Program-made: the position numbers and the translations under genes
Source of the DNA: Castellaniella sp.
Lineage (GTDB): Bacteria; Pseudomonadota; Gammaproteobacteria; Burkholderiales; Burkholderiaceae_B
Length of the DNA: 64,000 nucleotides
Reading direction: 5' to 3'
Assembly (NCBI RefSeq): GCF_004321985.1
Contig: NZ_SCQN01000005.1
Coordinates: 1 to 64,000, forward strand
Part shown: positions 9,546 to 20,065 of the stretch, piece by piece
Layout: each line of letters starts with the position of its first letter
Numbering within the stretch: position 1 is the stretch's first letter
The notes under the pieces: generated by a model
Database searches by the model: none
The model's input: only the letters and a program-made list of their open reading frames with translations
What the model was told of the DNA's origin: nothing

Positions 9546-10499
9546 ATGAGCACTCAACTGGACGCCCTCAAGAGTCTGACCACCGTAGTGGCCGATACGG
9601 GCGACTTCGAATCCATGCAGACTTACCGGCCGACGGACGCGACGACCAACCCGTCGCTGATCCTGAAGGCCGTGCAGCAGGACGCCTACCGCCCATTGCT
9701 GAAGCAGATCCGACGGGACCACTCGTCGGCCGCACTGACGGAGCAGGTGGACCAGCTGCTGGTTGCCTTCGGCTGCCGGATTCTGGACATCGTGCCAGGC
9801 CGTGTTTCGACGGAAGTCGATGCACGCCTGTCGTTCGACGTCCAGGCCAGCATCGAACGGGCACGCCAGATCATCGCTCTCTATGAAGCCCGGGGCGTCG
9901 ACCGGGAGCGCGTCCTGATCAAGCTCGCCTCGACCTGGGAGGGCATCCAGGCCGCCCGCGCACTGCAGACCGAAGGCATCCAGTGCAACATGACGCTGCT
10001 GTTTTCGCTCACACAGGCCATCGCCTGTGCCCAGGCACGCGTGCGCCTGGTCTCACCCTTCGTGGGCCGCATCTACGACTGGCACAAAAAGGCCGCCGGC
10101 GCCGACTGGAACGAGGCGGCGCACGCCGGCTCGGCCGACCCGGGTGTACAGTCCGTCAGCCTCATCTACCAGTACTTCAAGGCGTATGACATCCCGACTC
10201 AGATCATGGGTGCGAGCTTTCGCAACATCGGTCAGATCCGCGCGCTGGCTGGCTGTGATCTGCTGACCATCAGCCCTGCGCTGCTGGGTGAACTGGCGTC
10301 CTCCAGCGAGCCGCTGCCCGCGGCCCTGACAGTGGCTGCCGCAAAGGAACATGCCCCCGAATGGGTGGCCAGCAACGAGGTCACCTTCCGCACACAATTG
10401 AACCTGGATGCCATGGCCACGGAAAAGCTGGCTGAAGGCATCCGGATCTTCACGGCCGACGCGCACAAGCTGGATGTGCTGATGGCACAGGTCGACTGA
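9546..10499 (+). CDS. tal: Transaldolase (TalB type)
   Basis: Pentose-phosphate pathway enzyme moving a dihydroxyacetone unit from sedoheptulose-7-P to glyceraldehyde-3-P through a Schiff base. With the ATG at 9546 ([20 protein letters not shown]) the protein is 317 residues, the usual length for TalB. The [10 protein letters not shown] motif lies near residue 31, the Schiff-base lysine in [12 protein letters not shown] near 132, and [10 protein letters not shown] near 176. An upstream in-frame ATG at 9492 would add 18 residues with no family match. It stands alone between divergent carA and the convergent ABC permease. Confidence 0.97.
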   Translation: MSTQLDALKSLTTVVADTGDFESMQTYRPTDATTNPSLILKAVQQDAYRPLLKQIRRDHSSAALTEQVDQLLVAFGCRILDIVPGRVSTEVDARLSFDVQASIERARQIIALYEARGVDRERVLIKLASTWEGIQAARALQTEGIQCNMTLLFSLTQAIACAQARVRLVSPFVGRIYDWHKKAAGADWNEAAHAGSADPGVQSVSLIYQYFKAYDIPTQIMGASFRNIGQIRALAGCDLLTISPALLGELASSSEPLPAALTVAAAKEHAPEWVASNEVTFRTQLNLDAMATEKLAEGIRIFTADAHKLDVLMAQVD

Positions 10500-10506
10500 C
10501 TCCCGA

Positions 10507-11295
10507 TCAGGTCTTGTCGGCCAATCCTGGACCTGGCTGCCAGACCAGCAGCCGGCGCTCGGCCAGAGACACCAGACCATCCAGCAGCAGCGCAAAGATC
10601 GTCAGCACGACAATCCCGGCAAAGACCGTGTTCACGTCCAGCGTGCCTTCGGCCTGCAGGATCAGATACCCCACGCCGGCCGCCGACCCCAGATACTCTC
10701 CCACGACCGCGCCCACGAAGGCCAGGCCCACTGAAGTATGCAGGCTGGAGAACACCCAGCTCGTGGCGGACGGAATATAGACGTGGCGCAGCAACTGACG
10801 CTGGGTGGCACCCAGCATCCGCGCATTGTCCAGGAGCGTGGGGCTGACTTCGCGTACCCCTCTGTAGACATTGAAGAACACAATGAAGAACACCAGGGTG
10901 ACGGCCAGCGCGACCTTGGACCAGATGCCCAGTCCGAACCACATGCCAAAAATGGGTGCCAGGATCACGCGCGGCATGGAATTCGCCGCCGTGACGTAAG
11001 GTTCCAGCAACGCGCTGGCGCTGCGCGACAACCCCAACCACAGACCGAAGGCCAGCCCGCCCACGGTCCCGATCACGAAGGCCAGGACAGTTTCCGACAG
11101 GGTGATCCAGAGATGGCGGTAGACGCCGCCATCCGTCACGAACCACGCCCAGATGACTTTGGCCACCTCGATCGGCTGACCAAAGAAGAACGCAATATTG
11201 CGGTTCAGCGACGCCCACCACCACACTACCAGGATGGCGACGAGCAACGTGACCTGCAGCAGACGCAGCACCGGCTTGGAGAGACCGCCCGTCAT
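10507..11295 (-). CDS. ABC transporter permease, SsuC/TauC type
   Basis: Inner-membrane permease of a nitrate/sulfonate/taurine-class importer, 262 residues with about six membrane segments. The binding-protein-dependent transport signature (EAA loop) lies near residues 140-165 (REVSPTLLDNARMLGATQRQ). It is the last gene of a three-gene unit and overlaps the ATPase stop by ATGA, implying translational coupling. The substrate cannot be read from sequence; aliphatic sulfonates, taurine, nitrate and thiamine precursors are all known for this class. Confidence 0.9.
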   Translation of the reverse strand: MTGGLSKPVLRLLQVTLLVAILVVWWWASLNRNIAFFFGQPIEVAKVIWAWFVTDGGVYRHLWITLSETVLAFVIGTVGGLAFGLWLGLSRSASALLEPYVTAANSMPRVILAPIFGMWFGLGIWSKVALAVTLVFFIVFFNVYRGVREVSPTLLDNARMLGATQRQLLRHVYIPSATSWVFSSLHTSVGLAFVGAVVGEYLGSAAGVGYLILQAEGTLDVNTVFAGIVVLTIFALLLDGLVSLAERRLLVWQPGPGLADKT

Positions 11296-12101
11296 GACGA
11301 GGCCCCCAGCTGTCGCTCATAGCCTTTGAGAACTTCGTCGCGCAACACATCCCAGATGGCCTGATGCAGTTCGACGAAGCGGGGTTGTGTGCGGATCTCC
11401 GCCACGTCACGCGGGCGTGGAATGTCGATGCGGAATTCCCCGATGGGGTGTGTATCAGGCCCAGCCGACAACACCACGACGCGATCACTCATGGCAATGG
11501 CTTCGTCCAGGTCGTGCGTGATGAACAGCACCGCCTTGCGGCGCGCCATCCAGAGGTCCAGGACTTCGTTCTCCATCAGTTGCCGCGTCTGGACGTCCAG
11601 AGCCGAAAACGGTTCGTCCATCAGGATGATGTCCGGATCCCGGATGAGCGTCTGCGCCAGCATCGCGCGCTTGCGCATGCCGCCCGACATCTGATGCGGG
11701 TAGCGGTTCTCGAACCCGCCCAGGCCCACCCGACGCAGCCACTCGCGCCCGCGATCGGCGGCGTCGGCTGCCGGCACACCAGCAAACTCCAGACCAGCCG
11801 TGATATTGGCCAGGGCATTGCGCCAGGGCATCAGGGCCTCACCCTGGAACATGTAGCCGGCGCGGGCATTGATGCCGTGCAGCGGTTGGCCGAAGACCCG
11901 CACAGACCCCGACGTCGGCCGGAGCAGGCCCGCAGCCATATTGAGGAGTGTGGATTTGCCGCACCCGGTGGGGCCCACCACCGACACGAACTCGCCAGCC
12001 GACACCGAGACGGTGGCATCCCGCATGGCCGTGTACGCCCCACCATCAGGTGAGGCAAAGGCGCAGGTCACACGGTCCAGCAGCAGAGCTGCATCAGGCA
12101 T
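11292..12101 (-). CDS. ABC transporter ATP-binding protein, SsuB/TauB type
   Basis: Cytoplasmic ATPase of the same importer. With the ATG at 12101 (MPDAALLLDRVTCAF) it is 269 residues. Walker A GPTGCGKSTLLNMAAGLL lies near residue 46, the Q-loop in GYMFQGEALMPWRN near 88, the signature as MSGGMRKRAMLAQTL near 138, Walker B ILMDEPFSALD near 162 and the switch His in LFITHDLDEA near 195. The start overlaps the binding-protein stop by 8 bases. A longer frame back to 12203 only reads through the upstream gene. Confidence 0.92.
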   Translation of the reverse strand: MPDAALLLDRVTCAFASPDGGAYTAMRDATVSVSAGEFVSVVGPTGCGKSTLLNMAAGLLRPTSGSVRVFGQPLHGINARAGYMFQGEALMPWRNALANITAGLEFAGVPAADAADRGREWLRRVGLGGFENRYPHQMSGGMRKRAMLAQTLIRDPDIILMDEPFSALDVQTRQLMENEVLDLWMARRKAVLFITHDLDEAIAMSDRVVVLSAGPDTHPIGEFRIDIPRPRDVAEIRTQPRFVELHQAIWDVLRDEVLKGYERQLGASS

Positions 12102-13140
12102 GGGGATATTTCTGGCCGGCCTTGATGGCGAACTGGTTGGTCCAGATCCGCGAAATGTCGATCCTGGTCCGATCGAAATGCGGCACGTATCCCGCCAAGG
12201 CATTCAGCGCAGTCTGCGGACCGTCTTCGGGCACCATGCCGTCGGGCGACAAGGCCTCGTGGTTGCCCTTCAGAGCGAGCTTGTAGAGTTCCGGGTCGCC
12301 CAACAGGTACGACTCGGGGACCAGCTTGGCAATCTCGTCCGGAGTCACGGCCTGGATCCATTTGTCGGCCCGCACGATTGCATTGGCCAGCGCCTGCGTC
12401 GTCACCGGGTTGGCATCGATGAAGGACTGCGAGGTATACAGGCAGCCGGCCGGCATGTTGCCACCAAAAATGGCGCGGGAATCCTTGAGCGTACGCGTAT
12501 CGGCAACGATATGAAGCACATCGTCCTTCACCAACGTACTGATCACGGGGTCCAGATTGGACATGGCATCGACCTGTCCCGAGCGGATGGCGGTGACGGC
12601 CCCCGCTCCCGCTCCCACGCCCACATACGACGCGTCATTTGGCTTGAGGCCGTGCTGGGCCAGGAAGAAGCTGACCATCATGTTGGTCGAAGAACCCGGC
12701 GCCGTAACGCCGATCTTCTTGCCCTTCAGGTCGGCCGGCGACTGGTATTTGGGCATGGTCTTCTTGGAAACGCCCAGCACGATCATGGGCGCCCGCCCCT
12801 GCAGGGCGAAACAACGATAAAACTGGCCCTTGGCCTGCAGATTGATCGTGTGCTCGAAGGCGCCGGACACCACGTCGGCGCTGCCGCCCACGACGGCCTG
12901 CAAGGCCTTGGAGCCACCCGCAAAGTCAGCGATCGTGACGTTCAGGCCTTCTTCCTTGAAGTAACCCTTCAGGTGCGCCACGGACAGCGGCAGATAGTAG
13001 ATCAGCGCCTGCCCGCCCACGGCGATCGTCAACGACGGTTTTTCCGGCTTGACGGCCTGGGCGCGTGCCACCATGGGGAGCACCCCAGTCAAACCGGCAG
13101 CACCGGCAGTTTTCAGGAGTTCACGACGGGAAATGGACAT
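12094..13140 (-). CDS. ABC transporter substrate-binding protein with twin-arginine signal, SsuA/TauA-like
   Basis: Periplasmic binding protein of 348 residues from the ATG at 13140. The N-terminus MSISRRELLKTAGAAGLTGV has a twin-arginine motif (SRRELLK), then a hydrophobic stretch and the cleavage-like end ARAQA, so Tat export is likely. The rest fits the NMT1/SsuA-like fold: GGQALIYYLPLSVAHLKGYF followed by EEGLNVTIADFAGG, then GKKIGVTAPGSSTNMMVSFF near residue 130. It is first in the operon with the ATPase and permease. The ligand is unknown. Confidence 0.9.
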   Translation of the reverse strand: MSISRRELLKTAGAAGLTGVLPMVARAQAVKPEKPSLTIAVGGQALIYYLPLSVAHLKGYFKEEGLNVTIADFAGGSKALQAVVGGSADVVSGAFEHTINLQAKGQFYRCFALQGRAPMIVLGVSKKTMPKYQSPADLKGKKIGVTAPGSSTNMMVSFFLAQHGLKPNDASYVGVGAGAGAVTAIRSGQVDAMSNLDPVISTLVKDDVLHIVADTRTLKDSRAIFGGNMPAGCLYTSQSFIDANPVTTQALANAIVRADKWIQAVTPDEIAKLVPESYLLGDPELYKLALKGNHEALSPDGMVPEDGPQTALNALAGYVPHFDRTRIDISRIWTNQFAIKAGQKYPHA

Positions 13141-13186
13141 GGTGCTGTCTCCGCAGAATTCGTTGGTCGAACGCTGCATAATAACG

Positions 13187-13795
13187 CTAGGTGGACCGCC
13201 GCTCCATCAGGGCCCAGGCGATGGTGCCCGCATCCACATATTCCAGCTCGCTGCCGCTAGGCACCCCACGGGCGAGCCGCGTCACGTTGAGGCCACGGGC
13301 CCGCAGCATATCCGCCAGATAATACGCCGTGGTCTCGCCTTCGGCGGTGAAATTGGTGGCCAGGATGACCTCGCGCACCTGGCCATCGCTGGCGCGTTCC
13401 ATGAGCTGGCCGAAATGCACCTGATCCGGCCCCACACCCTCCAGCGGCGCAAGCCGGCCCTGTAGCACATAGTACAGACCACGATAGCCATGACTGGCCT
13501 CGATCATGTTCTGATCCGCCGGTGTTTCAACCACGCACAGCAGGGATGCGTCCCGGTCCGGATTGCGGCAGGTGGAACAGATCGGTTCCTGGGAAAAGGA
13601 ATTGCAGCGTTCGCAGTGACGCAGGTCCGTGACAGCCTGGTTGAGGGCAGCCCCCAGCCGCAGGGCGCCTTCCGGATCGCGTTGCAGCAAATGATAGGCC
13701 ATCCGCCGCGCGGACCGCACCCCGACGCCCGGCAAACAGCGCAAGGCTTCCACCAGCGTCAGCAGCGGCTCGGGCTCGGGCAGGCCGGTTGCCAT
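13187..13795 (-). CDS. recR: Recombination mediator protein RecR
   Basis: Works with RecO/RecF to load RecA at gaps. Normal length of 202 residues. An N-terminal helix-hairpin-helix ([20 protein letters not shown]) is followed by the zinc site [16 protein letters not shown] near residues 58-73, then the Toprim domain ([20 protein letters not shown]) and a C-terminal [18 protein letters not shown]. It starts 5 bp after the ybaB stop, completing the conserved dnaX-ybaB-recR unit. Confidence 0.97.
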   Translation of the reverse strand: MATGLPEPEPLLTLVEALRCLPGVGVRSARRMAYHLLQRDPEGALRLGAALNQAVTDLRHCERCNSFSQEPICSTCRNPDRDASLLCVVETPADQNMIEASHGYRGLYYVLQGRLAPLEGVGPDQVHFGQLMERASDGQVREVILATNFTAEGETTAYYLADMLRARGLNVTRLARGVPSGSELEYVDAGTIAWALMERRST

Positions 13796-13800
13796 ATGGA

Positions 13801-14127
13801 TCAGAACGGCAGCTTCATACCGGCGGGCAGCGCCATGCCGGCAGTCACCGCCGACATTTTTTCCTGGGCGGCGGCTTCCGCCTTGCGCTGCGCATCGTTG
13901 AAGGCGGCTGCGACCAGATCTTCGATCATGTCGCGATCGTCGTCATAGAGCGAAGGATCGATGGCCACACGCTTGACGTCATATTTCCCGGTCATGGTGA
14001 CCTTGACCAGCCCCCCGCCCGCAGCGCCCTCGACCACGAGGTCCGCCAGGGACTCCTGGGCCTTCTTCATGTTTTCCTGCATCTGCTGGGCCTGACGCAT
14101 CAGGCCCGCAATTTGTCCTTTCATCAT
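13801..14127 (-). CDS. ybaB: Nucleoid-associated protein YbaB/EbfC
   Basis: Small dimeric DNA-binding protein of 108 residues. [20 protein letters not shown] opens a coiled-coil helix, and [20 protein letters not shown] near 30-50 and [18 protein letters not shown] near 65-82 are family hallmarks. The start at 14127 has AGGA eight bases upstream; a second ATG follows immediately. Open reading further upstream is the 3' end of dnaX in another frame. It lies between dnaX and recR. Confidence 0.96.
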   Translation of the reverse strand: MMKGQIAGLMRQAQQMQENMKKAQESLADLVVEGAAGGGLVKVTMTGKYDVKRVAIDPSLYDDDRDMIEDLVAAAFNDAQRKAEAAAQEKMSAVTAGMALPAGMKLPF

Positions 14128-14200
14128 GTTGATATCCTGATGAGATGAATTGATCGACGAAAAAAGGCGACTATACCGCAGCAACCAGGCCCGTGGCCGA

Positions 14201-16006
14201 CTAGAGCATGTGCCCGGGCGGCTGTACGGACCCAGGCACGACACGGGCTGCAAACTCCCGCACCAGCGCCTGGACCAGCGGATCCTGAGCCACGGCCTCT
14301 TCGGCCGCCTGCTGACGGCGGCCGCGCTCCGCCTGGTCGACGGCGTAGGCGGTGTCTTCGCCGGTATCGCCGTATTCGACATCCAGCCGCAACACCCGTC
14401 CGAAGTGTTCAGACAGCATGGTCCGCAACCGGTCCTGGCTGCTGCTCTCCACCAGGCTGTGAATGGCCACCCGAAGCCGAATCTGCCGTTCGTCGCCCGC
14501 CAGCCATTCACTGTTCACGGCCAGCGCCCGTGCCGCCCCGCCGACGGGGAGGCTCGCCGCCAGGGCCGGCCAGTCCGCGGCGGTCATGCGCGCCGGATCC
14601 GGTATTTCAATATCCGCGCGCTGCGAGACAGGTGGGAGGGTCGACAGTACCGGATCCACATCGTCCGCAGCCAGCGATACCGACGAGTCGAAATCTTCTG
14701 TGGGTTCGGGCACGTCCTGCGTCCAGTCTCCCGCATCTTCGGCGGCGTCCGGGACCGCAAGCGATACCGACGGCGCACCATTCACGTCGGGCCCGCCAGG
14801 CGCGCCGACGTCACGCGCCGGTTCGGTTTCCAGCCCGGGCATCGCATCGCTGGTAGCTACCGAAGCCACCGGCGCCTCTGCGGCCACAGACGGAGACGGC
14901 TCCGCAATGACGGGAGGCACCCGATCCGCCGGCAGCAGTGCCAGCATGCGCAGGCAAGCCATCACGAACCCGGCATACTCGTCGGGCGCCAGGCTGAGTT
15001 CGCGGCGGCTATGGACGGCAACGGTATAAAAAAGCTGGGTTTCGTCCGGAGCAAGCGCACCGGCGAGCGCCTCGATGTCGGGCGCCAGCGGATCGTCGGG
15101 CTGCGCGTGGCCCAGCCGCTGGGCGATGGCCACACGCGACAGCATGACAGCCAGATCGGCCAGCGCCGATTGAAACGACAGGCCACGCAGCGCCAGATCA
15201 TCAGCCACCGCGACGACCGCCGCGGCATCTCCCGCCGTCAGGGCCTGCAACAGGTGTACCAGATGATGCTGGTCCAGCGTGCCCAGCATTTCGCCCACAG
15301 CCGCCGCAGTCAGATCCCCGGCGGAATAGGAGATCGCCTGGTCCGTGAGCGACAGCGCATCACGCATCGATCCGGCGGCAGCCTGAGCGATCAGCCGCAG
15401 GCCCTGGGTTTCCGCCGGAATGGACTCCTCGGACAGGACATGCCGCAGATGCTCGACGATCGCGGGCACCGTCATCTGCTTGAGATTGAACTGCAGGCAG
15501 CGCGACAGGACGGTCACAGGGATCTTCTGTGGGTCCGTTGTCGCGAGAATGAACTTGACGTGCTCCGGCGGTTCTTCCAGCGTCTTCAACATGGCGTTGA
15601 AGGCATGGCCCGTGAGCATGTGCACTTCGTCGATCATGTAGACCTTGTAGCGGCCGACCGACGGCGCGTAAACCGCCTGCTCCAGGAGCTGGGTCATCTC
15701 GTCCACCCCCCGGTTGGAGGCGGCATCCAGCTCGATGTAATCCACATAGCGGCCCGCATCGATCTCGGTGCAGGCCTGGCAATGGCCGCACGGAGTAGCC
15801 GTCACGCCTTCGGCGCAATTCAGGGACTTGGCCAGGATGCGTGACAGGGTGGTCTTGCCCACACCACGCGTACCGGTAAACAACCAGGCATGGTGCAGTC
15901 GCCCGGAAGACAGGGCATGGGTCAATGCCCGCACGACGTGATCCTGACCGATCAGCGTATCAAAGGAGCGGGGGCGCCACTTGCGCGCCAGGACGAGATA
16001 GCTCAT
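14201..16006 (-). CDS. dnaX: DNA polymerase III subunits gamma/tau (DnaX)
   Basis: AAA+ clamp-loader subunit, 601 residues. Walker A is [20 protein letters not shown] near residue 43. The zinc module has Cys at [16 protein letters not shown] near 64-79. Walker B-type [20 protein letters not shown] lies near 123, and the SRC arginine-finger motif in [14 protein letters not shown] near 168. Domain III follows to about 360. Residues ~365-480 are an acidic, Pro/Ala/Ser-rich linker, then a C-terminal tau-type domain. I see no A-rich slippery heptamer, so a shortened gamma form by frameshifting is not evident. It is first of dnaX-ybaB-recR, with ffs just upstream. Confidence 0.96.
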   Translation of the reverse strand: MSYLVLARKWRPRSFDTLIGQDHVVRALTHALSSGRLHHAWLFTGTRGVGKTTLSRILAKSLNCAEGVTATPCGHCQACTEIDAGRYVDYIELDAASNRGVDEMTQLLEQAVYAPSVGRYKVYMIDEVHMLTGHAFNAMLKTLEEPPEHVKFILATTDPQKIPVTVLSRCLQFNLKQMTVPAIVEHLRHVLSEESIPAETQGLRLIAQAAAGSMRDALSLTDQAISYSAGDLTAAAVGEMLGTLDQHHLVHLLQALTAGDAAAVVAVADDLALRGLSFQSALADLAVMLSRVAIAQRLGHAQPDDPLAPDIEALAGALAPDETQLFYTVAVHSRRELSLAPDEYAGFVMACLRMLALLPADRVPPVIAEPSPSVAAEAPVASVATSDAMPGLETEPARDVGAPGGPDVNGAPSVSLAVPDAAEDAGDWTQDVPEPTEDFDSSVSLAADDVDPVLSTLPPVSQRADIEIPDPARMTAADWPALAASLPVGGAARALAVNSEWLAGDERQIRLRVAIHSLVESSSQDRLRTMLSEHFGRVLRLDVEYGDTGEDTAYAVDQAERGRRQQAAEEAVAQDPLVQALVREFAARVVPGSVQPPGHML

Positions 16007-16033
16007 GAATGGCCGCCCAAAGGGGGGGAAAGA

Positions 16034-16133
16034 AGTGGCGAGCCTGACTTCGGCACTGGTTCTGCACGGCTATGGCTGCTTCGTTCCCGACCTGACCAGG
16101 TTCACCGCCGAACCATGCGAAGGGGCCCGCCAC
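16034..16133 (-). ncRNA. ffs: 4.5S / signal recognition particle RNA (small bacterial type)
   Basis: Minus strand. The hairpin tip carries the near-invariant Ffh-binding segment GGTCAGGTCGGGAACGAAGC followed by AGCC (E. coli: GGTCAGGTCCGGAAGGAAGC then AGCC). The ends pair: AGTGGCGGGCC at the 5' side against GGCTCGCCACT at the 3' side, with one G-U. The length of about 100 nt fits the compact SRP RNA of proteobacteria. It lies directly upstream of dnaX, a common position for ffs. Exact ends are approximate. Confidence 0.92.
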
Positions 16134-16137
16134 TGGC

Positions 16138-16143
16138 ATTCTA
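16138..16143 (-). promoter_or_regulatory. Candidate -10 of the SRP RNA promoter
   Basis: TAGAAT on the minus strand, five to seven bases before the predicted 5' end of the SRP RNA. A TTGCAG-like -35 lies 15 bases upstream (slightly short spacing). Its position fits the RNA's start. Confidence 0.45.
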
Positions 16144-16248
16144 ACCTATCGCGGGAAACTGCAACGCAGTATGGTGTGTGCAACAAGCGTGAGCGGCGCC
16201 GATTCAGGCGTGGGCTCACGCCACATCGAAGGAATCCCACCTCAAACC

Positions 16249-17796
16249 ATGGAAACGGCTGTTCGCAAACACCCGGACTTCGACTCGGAACCCTCTCCTC
16301 CCCTCGCCCACCGCGGGTGGATACTGACCGCCCTCATGATGTCCATGTCGCTGGCGGCCATGGACATCACCATCGTAGCGACCGCCGTGCCCCAGATCGT
16401 GGGGGACCTGGGGGGATTTGACCTCTTCAGTTGGCTGTTTTCCATCTACCTGCTGGCCCAGACTGTCACCATCCCCATCTATGGCAAGCTCGCCGACCTG
16501 TATGGCCGAAAACCCGTGCTGATCTACGGCACCCTGGTGTTCCTGGCGGGGTCGGCGGCCTGCGCGACGGCCTGGAACATGGTGGCGCTCATCGCCTTTC
16601 GCGGCCTGCAAGGTCTGGGAGCCGGCACCATCATGGCGACTGTGAACACGCTGGCCGGCGACCTGTACTCGGTGCGCGAGCGGGCTCGGATCCAGGGGTG
16701 GCTGTCCAGCGTCTGGGGAATCGCCGCAATCGTGGGGCCTACGCTGGGCGGTGCCTTTGCGCAATACGCCACCTGGCACTGGGTCTTCCTGGTGAATCTG
16801 CCGATCGGCCTGGTGGCGCTGATCCTGCTGGCGCGTTTTCTGCACGAAAAAGCACCCGAACACCGCCACGCCATCGATTTCACGGGCGCTGGCCTGATGA
16901 TGCTGGCGGGGTCCGCGGTGGTGTTCGGCCTGCTGCAAGGCGGTAACGCATGGGCCTGGGATTCGCTGCCCAGCCTGATCACCTTCGGTCTGGCGGTACT
17001 CCTGATCGCCGCCATGGTCGTCCGTGAACGGACAGCGGCCGAACCCATCATGCCCGGCTGGGTCTGGAGCCGACCCGTACTGCTGGGATCCAATCTTGGG
17101 ACGCTGGGGATGGGGCTGGTGATGATGGCTCCCAACACCTACCTGCCCGTCTTCGCCCAATCGGTCCTGGGCCTGGGGGCTATCTCCGCCGGGCTGGTGC
17201 TGGCCAGCCTGAGCATCGGCTGGGTGGCCGCCTCAACCTGGTCGGGGAACCTGTACCTCAAATTCGGCTTCCGCGACACGGCGCTGTTCGGCGCCGTGCT
17301 GATGGCAACCGGTGCGCTGGGCTTCGTCGTGCTGCCTCCGGGTCCCTCTACCTGGCTGGTGTTGCTTGACCAAATCCTGCTGGGAGCGGGCTTCGGGATG
17401 CTCTCCACGCCCTTGCTGGTGGGCGTGCAGTCCATCGTGCCGTGGAACCAGCGCGGCGTGGTCACCAGCGCCAACATGTGGTCCCGCTACCTGGGCCAGA
17501 GCCTGGGCGCAGCGATCGCCGGCGCCATCTTCAACGCCGCCATGCTGGATCAGCTCCATCAGGCGCCCGACGGCCTGCAGCAGACGCTGCCCCACGTGAA
17601 CGACGTGGTCACCGTGCTGCAAAACCATGCGGCCGATGCTGAGCTGCACCGATACCTGCAGGGCGCCTTCGACGTTTCGACGCACCAAGTCTACGTCGGC
17701 ATGACCGGCGTAGCCATCGCAACCCTGCTGCTGGTGTTCTGGATCGTCCCGCGTCACCCCGGGACCGAAGAAAGCCCCGGCGTCGTCTCGGGCTGA
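16249..17796 (+). CDS. MFS drug exporter, DHA2 (EmrB/QacA) type
   Basis: Proton-driven multidrug efflux protein of the 14-helix class, 515 residues from the ATG at 16249 (METAVRKHPDF). Helix 1 carries MDITIVATAVPQIVGDLGG. Loop 2-3 has the MFS motif A, GKLADLYGRKPVLI, near residue 85, and helix 5 has the antiporter motif VWGIAAIVGPTLGGAF near 165. The substrate is unknown. No strong ribosome-binding site decides the start: AAGGA lies about 15 bases before this ATG, and an upstream in-frame ATG at 16171 is less likely. It runs convergently with pgk; no adaptor (EmrA) or regulator is adjacent. Confidence 0.88.
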   Translation: METAVRKHPDFDSEPSPPLAHRGWILTALMMSMSLAAMDITIVATAVPQIVGDLGGFDLFSWLFSIYLLAQTVTIPIYGKLADLYGRKPVLIYGTLVFLAGSAACATAWNMVALIAFRGLQGLGAGTIMATVNTLAGDLYSVRERARIQGWLSSVWGIAAIVGPTLGGAFAQYATWHWVFLVNLPIGLVALILLARFLHEKAPEHRHAIDFTGAGLMMLAGSAVVFGLLQGGNAWAWDSLPSLITFGLAVLLIAAMVVRERTAAEPIMPGWVWSRPVLLGSNLGTLGMGLVMMAPNTYLPVFAQSVLGLGAISAGLVLASLSIGWVAASTWSGNLYLKFGFRDTALFGAVLMATGALGFVVLPPGPSTWLVLLDQILLGAGFGMLSTPLLVGVQSIVPWNQRGVVTSANMWSRYLGQSLGAAIAGAIFNAAMLDQLHQAPDGLQQTLPHVNDVVTVLQNHAADAELHRYLQGAFDVSTHQVYVGMTGVAIATLLLVFWIVPRHPGTEESPGVVSG

Positions 17797-17844
17797 TCGG
17801 GCGGAACAGCCGCGCGGGCACGCTCCCCGCCACCCGAAGCAGGT

Positions 17845-19032
17845 TCAGCCCGCCCGCGCCTCCAGGGCGGCCACGGCGGGCAGCGTCTTGCCTTCCAGGA
17901 ACTCCAGGAATGCGCCGCCGCCGGTCGAAATGTACCCGACCCGGTCGGTGATGCCGAACTTGGCGATGGCCGCCAGCGTGTCACCCCCGCCAGCAATCGA
18001 AAACCCGTCAGAATCTGCAATCGCGCGGGCAATGACTTCAGTACCGTGCGCAAAGGCCTCGAATTCAAAGACTCCGACCGGACCGTTCCAGACGATGGTG
18101 CCCGCTTCGCGCAACCGCACCGCCAGTTGCTCTGCCGTCTGTGGACCGATGTCCAGGATCAGGTCTTCGGGACCAACATCCGCCGCGGCCTTGACCGTCG
18201 CCGGCGCATCAGCCGCGAATGTTTGCGCGACGACCACATCCACGGGGATGGGGACCTGGACGCCACGCGCCTGCATGGACCGCATCACGGCGCGTGCCTG
18301 GTCGACCTGATCCGGCTCGGCGAGGGATTTGCCGATGGGCAGGCCGGCCGCCAGCATGAACGTATTGGCAATGCCACCGCCCACGATCAGTTGATCGACC
18401 TTGTCGGCCAGTGATTGCAGGATGGAGAGCTTGGTGGAGACCTTGGATCCGCCGACGATGGCCGCCATAGGACGGCGCGGCGCCTGCAGCGCACGCCCCA
18501 GCGCATGAAGCTCGGCCTCGAGCAGAGGACCGGCACAGGCCACGGGCGCGAACTGCGCCATGCCCACAGTGGTGGCCTCGGCACGGTGGGCCGTCCCGAA
18601 GGCATCGTTCACATAGACGTCACAGAGCGCTGCCATGCGCCGGGCCAGCTCGGGGTCGTTCTTCTTTTCGCCAGGGTTGCAGCGGCAGTTTTCCAGCAGC
18701 ACGATTTCACCCGGGGCCAGATCCACCCCGCCCACCCAGTCGGCAACCAGACGCACAGGCCGCCCCAGCAGTTCAGCAAGGCGCCGCGCCACCGGCGCCA
18801 GCGTATCGTCGGGCCCGACCACACCTTCCTTGGGGCGCCCCAGGTGCGAGGTCACCATCACCGATGCACCCGAGTCCAGCGCCAACCGGATCGCCGGCAC
18901 CGAGGCGCGTACGCGGGTGTCCTCGGTGATGCGGCCGGCTGCCAGCGGCACATTCAGATCCGAACGGATGAACACGCGCTTGCCCTTCAGGGCGCCTTGT
19001 TTTGCCAGCGCGGACAGTGTCAGGACAGTCAT
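17845..19032 (-). CDS. pgk: Phosphoglycerate kinase
   Basis: Glycolytic/gluconeogenic kinase converting 1,3-bisphosphoglycerate and ADP to 3-phosphoglycerate and ATP. 395 residues, normal for bacteria. [20 protein letters not shown] lies near residue 19, [11 protein letters not shown] near 60, [20 protein letters not shown] near 190, and [15 protein letters not shown] with [13 protein letters not shown] near 345-380, the nucleotide-binding end. It starts 8 bp after gap in the tkt-gap-pgk unit. Confidence 0.98.
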   Translation of the reverse strand: MTVLTLSALAKQGALKGKRVFIRSDLNVPLAAGRITEDTRVRASVPAIRLALDSGASVMVTSHLGRPKEGVVGPDDTLAPVARRLAELLGRPVRLVADWVGGVDLAPGEIVLLENCRCNPGEKKNDPELARRMAALCDVYVNDAFGTAHRAEATTVGMAQFAPVACAGPLLEAELHALGRALQAPRRPMAAIVGGSKVSTKLSILQSLADKVDQLIVGGGIANTFMLAAGLPIGKSLAEPDQVDQARAVMRSMQARGVQVPIPVDVVVAQTFAADAPATVKAAADVGPEDLILDIGPQTAEQLAVRLREAGTIVWNGPVGVFEFEAFAHGTEVIARAIADSDGFSIAGGGDTLAAIAKFGITDRVGYISTGGGAFLEFLEGKTLPAVAALEARAG

Positions 19033-19040
19033 TGAATCGG

Positions 19041-20051
19041 CTACTTCGCGGCCATGAACGCGACCGTGGTGTCAAGCATGCGATTGGAGAAACCCCATTC
19101 GTTGTCATACCAGGACGCCACCTTTACCAGCGAACCTTCGACCTTCGTCAGGCCAGCATCCACCGTGCTGGAGAGCGGGCTGTGATTGAAATCGCTGGAT
19201 ACGAGAGGCTCGGTGGTATAGGCCAGGATACCCTTCAGTGAACCGTTGGCGGCTTCTTCCAGGATGCCGTTGACTTCCTCGACCGACGTGTCGCGCTTGG
19301 CGACGAAAGTCAGGTCTACGATGGAGACGTTCAGCGTCGGAACGCGAATGGCGAATCCGTCGAGCTTGCCATCGAGTTCCGGCAATACCAAGCCCACCGC
19401 CGAGGCCGCGCCCGTCTTGGTCGGGATCATGTTGTGCGTGGCCGAACGGGCGCGACGCAGGTCTTTGTGGTAGACGTCCGTGAGTACCTGGTCATTGGTG
19501 TACGAGTGCACCGTCGTCATCAGGCCATGCACGATGCCCAGCTTGTGGTGCAGCGGATAAACCAGCGGTGCCAGGCAGTTGGTGGTGCAGGACGCGTTCG
19601 ATATCACGGTATCCGAAGACTTCAGGACCTTGTGGTTCACGCCGTAGACGATCGTGGCGTCTACGTCCTTGCCGCCAGGCGCGGAAATGATGACTTTCTT
19701 TGCACCACCGCGCAGGTGTGCCGAGGCCTTTTCCTTGGTGGCGAACAGACCCGTGCATTCCAGCACCACGTCGACCTTCAGCTTGCCCCAGGGCAGCTTG
19801 GCCGGATCACGCTCGGCCAACACCCGGATACGGTCCCCGTTGACCACCAGGTAATCGCCTTCCACTTCGACCGTCCCGGGAAAGGGACCATGCGCCGTGT
19901 CGTGGCGGGTCAGGTGGGCATTGGTGTCGGGGTTGCCCAGGTCATTGATGGCAACGATCTGGAGGTCGTGCTTCTTGCCGTCTTCGTAGTGAGCACGCAG
20001 TACATTGCGACCGATGCGGCCGTAGCCGTTGATTGCGACGCGAATGGTCAT
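19041..20051 (-). CDS. gap: Glyceraldehyde-3-phosphate dehydrogenase
   Basis: NAD-dependent oxidation of glyceraldehyde-3-phosphate. With the ATG at 20051 ([20 protein letters not shown]) and AGGAGA upstream it is 336 residues, the usual length. NAD is bound by INGYGRIGR. The catalytic Cys is in [20 protein letters not shown] near residue 156. [15 protein letters not shown] near 316 is the C-terminal signature. A frame continuing upstream to 20270 is transketolase sequence in another frame. It lies between tkt and pgk. Confidence 0.98.
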   Translation of the reverse strand: MTIRVAINGYGRIGRNVLRAHYEDGKKHDLQIVAINDLGNPDTNAHLTRHDTAHGPFPGTVEVEGDYLVVNGDRIRVLAERDPAKLPWGKLKVDVVLECTGLFATKEKASAHLRGGAKKVIISAPGGKDVDATIVYGVNHKVLKSSDTVISNASCTTNCLAPLVYPLHHKLGIVHGLMTTVHSYTNDQVLTDVYHKDLRRARSATHNMIPTKTGAASAVGLVLPELDGKLDGFAIRVPTLNVSIVDLTFVAKRDTSVEEVNGILEEAANGSLKGILAYTTEPLVSSDFNHSPLSSTVDAGLTKVEGSLVKVASWYDNEWGFSNRMLDTTVAFMAAK

Positions 20052-20065
20052 GATGGTTCTCCTGT

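Noticed and set aside
14201-16006. Programmed frameshift in dnaX
   Set aside because: No A-rich slippery heptamer or following stem was seen, and the frame is continuous to a tau-like C-terminus.
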